In this document: piece by piece, positions 39,297 to 40,091 of the stretch
Position numbering within the stretch: position 1 is the first letter of the stretch
Layout: every line of letters begins with the position of its first letter
Assembly (NCBI GenBank): GCA_030037065.1
Contig: JASHRW010000339.1
Span: 1 to 40,091 of the forward strand
Reading direction: 5' to 3'
Source of the DNA: Xanthobacteraceae bacterium
Lineage (GTDB): Bacteria; Pseudomonadota; Alphaproteobacteria; Rhizobiales; Xanthobacteraceae
Length of the DNA stretch: 40,091 bases
Position numbers and translations under genes: made by a program
Notes under the pieces: model-generated
What the model saw: only the letters and a program-made list of their open reading frames with translations
Told to the model about the DNA's origin: nothing
Database searches by the model: none

Positions 39297-40079
39297 TTAC
39301 GGGATGCCGCCGCGATGGGCGAGCCCGCCGTCTATGGTGACGATGGTACCGCTCGTATAAGAAGACAGATCGGACGCAAGAAACACGACCGTCGCGGCGA
39401 TCTCGTCAGGCGTTGCCGGGCGGCCGTGCGGCATTTTGGCAAAGCTTTCCTTCCACCTGCTTTCGTCGCCATACAGCTTGGCCGCGCGCTTGCGGCCGAG
39501 CATTTCCACACGATCGGTCAAGACCGGCCCCGGGTTTATGCCAATGACGCGCACCCCAAAATCGAGGCTGTTGGCGCCGATGGCGCGCGTGAACGCCATC
39601 AGCCCGGCATTGCCCATGGCGCCGGCGATATAGCCGGAGTCCAGCCGCTCGCCGCCCAGCCCGATGATATTGACGATCACGCCGCGGCGGCGCCTTTCCA
39701 TTTCTTTCAGATAATGCCGGGTCAGGCCGACATAGCCGAACACCTTCAAATCGAAGCCTTCGCGCCAAGCCGGCTCGTCGACGTCGTGGATATTGCCACC
39801 CGGAATGGCGCCGGCGTTGTTGACCAGAATGTCGACGTCGGGAAAAGTCTTGTACACGCGCTCGCGCGCCGCGGCATCGGCCAGGTCTGCGGCCAGGGTC
39901 TGTGCCCTCACTCCGGATGCGGCGCCGATCGCGGCGGCTTCCTTTTTCAGCGCGTCGGCGGAACGCGCCACCAGACGGACATGGACGCCCTCGCGCGCGA
40001 ACCATTGCGCTACTGCGAGCCCGATACCCTTCGAGGAGCCGGTAATAAGCGCCGTGCGGCCGTTGAGCTTCAAATCCAT
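39297..40079 (-). CDS. SDR family oxidoreductase with non-canonical active site
   Basis: A 260-residue short-chain dehydrogenase fold. The cofactor motif T13-G-S-S-K-G-I-G20 and N87-N-A-G are intact, and the C-terminal T-I-D-G-G-L is typical. The catalytic Y-x-x-x-K is not: around Y150 the sequence is S-G-Y-I-A-G-A-M-G-N-A-G-L-M-A-F, with no lysine four residues on. The serine position carries N-I-I-G-L-G-G. It is either an SDR with a different mechanism or a binding-only member. GGGAGGAAAC lies directly before ATG at 40079. It is convergent with ecfG, 43 bases apart, with no obvious terminator between. Confidence 0.88.
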   Translation of the reverse strand: MDLKLNGRTALITGSSKGIGLAVAQWFAREGVHVRLVARSADALKKEAAAIGAASGVRAQTLAADLADAAARERVYKTFPDVDILVNNAGAIPGGNIHDVDEPAWREGFDLKVFGYVGLTRHYLKEMERRRRGVIVNIIGLGGERLDSGYIAGAMGNAGLMAFTRAIGANSLDFGVRVIGINPGPVLTDRVEMLGRKRAAKLYGDESRWKESFAKMPHGRPATPDEIAATVVFLASDLSSYTSGTIVTIDGGLAHRGGIP

Positions 40080-40091
40080 CGTTTCCTCCCG

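Overview
The window is GC-rich (low sixties per cent by eye) and reads as the chromosome of a soil alphaproteobacterium of the Hyphomicrobiales, most likely near Bradyrhizobium/Xanthobacteraceae. The reasons are a complete PhyR-NepR-EcfG general stress locus with an HRXXN-type kinase, the DUF2948-hisD-UPF0262-phosphatase gene order, an abundance of Bug/TctC binding proteins, and palindromic intergenic repeats of the type common in that order. No phage genes, insertion sequences or CRISPR arrays were found.

1-14.7 kb is catabolic. It holds a LivK-type binding protein, an AI-2E family permease and a MetE C-terminal-like methyltransferase. Next comes a + strand run of TctC binding protein, type I extradiol dioxygenase, MmgE/PrpD protein and luciferase-like monooxygenase. 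A - strand operon of cyclase, cupin, SDR and 3-hydroxyacyl-CoA dehydrogenase follows. It is divergent from a gamma-resorcylate-decarboxylase-like amidohydrolase and an odd D-2-hydroxyacid dehydrogenase. A zinc-free MDR oxidoreductase and a tRNA-Cys(GCA) close the block.

14.9-24.1 kb holds a translationally coupled flavoprotein/ATP-grasp pair, a small VOC protein, a two-subunit molybdopterin/iron-sulfur enzyme of the pyrogallol transhydroxylase/resorcinol hydroxylase type, an HNH protein and a second TctC protein. The large Mo subunit has an extra N-terminal SCP2-like domain of about 125 residues. 24.1-27.7 kb is conserved core (phosphatase, UPF0262, hisD, DUF2948) followed by DUF3574 and a 44-residue membrane peptide. 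27.8-33.7 kb has a caspase-fold protein that has lost both catalytic residues, a 58-residue basic protein, a LigB/LigA-like ring-cleavage pair, a polysaccharide-deacetylase-fold hydrolase and a second luciferase-like monooxygenase.

34-39.3 kb is the general stress response region: PAS-GAF-HRXXN kinase, L,D-transpeptidase, a small exported protein, phyR, and nepR-ecfG. Three exact matches to the EcfG promoter (GGAAC-N16/17-CGTT) lie upstream of the exported protein, phyR and nepR, with two near matches upstream of the kinase and the transpeptidase. Between the exported protein and phyR lies a candidate small RNA with a hairpin exposing a C-rich loop and a strong intrinsic terminator. This layout resembles the Caulobacter stress RNA GsrN, and it is the observation I consider most worth following. 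An SDR gene closes the window.
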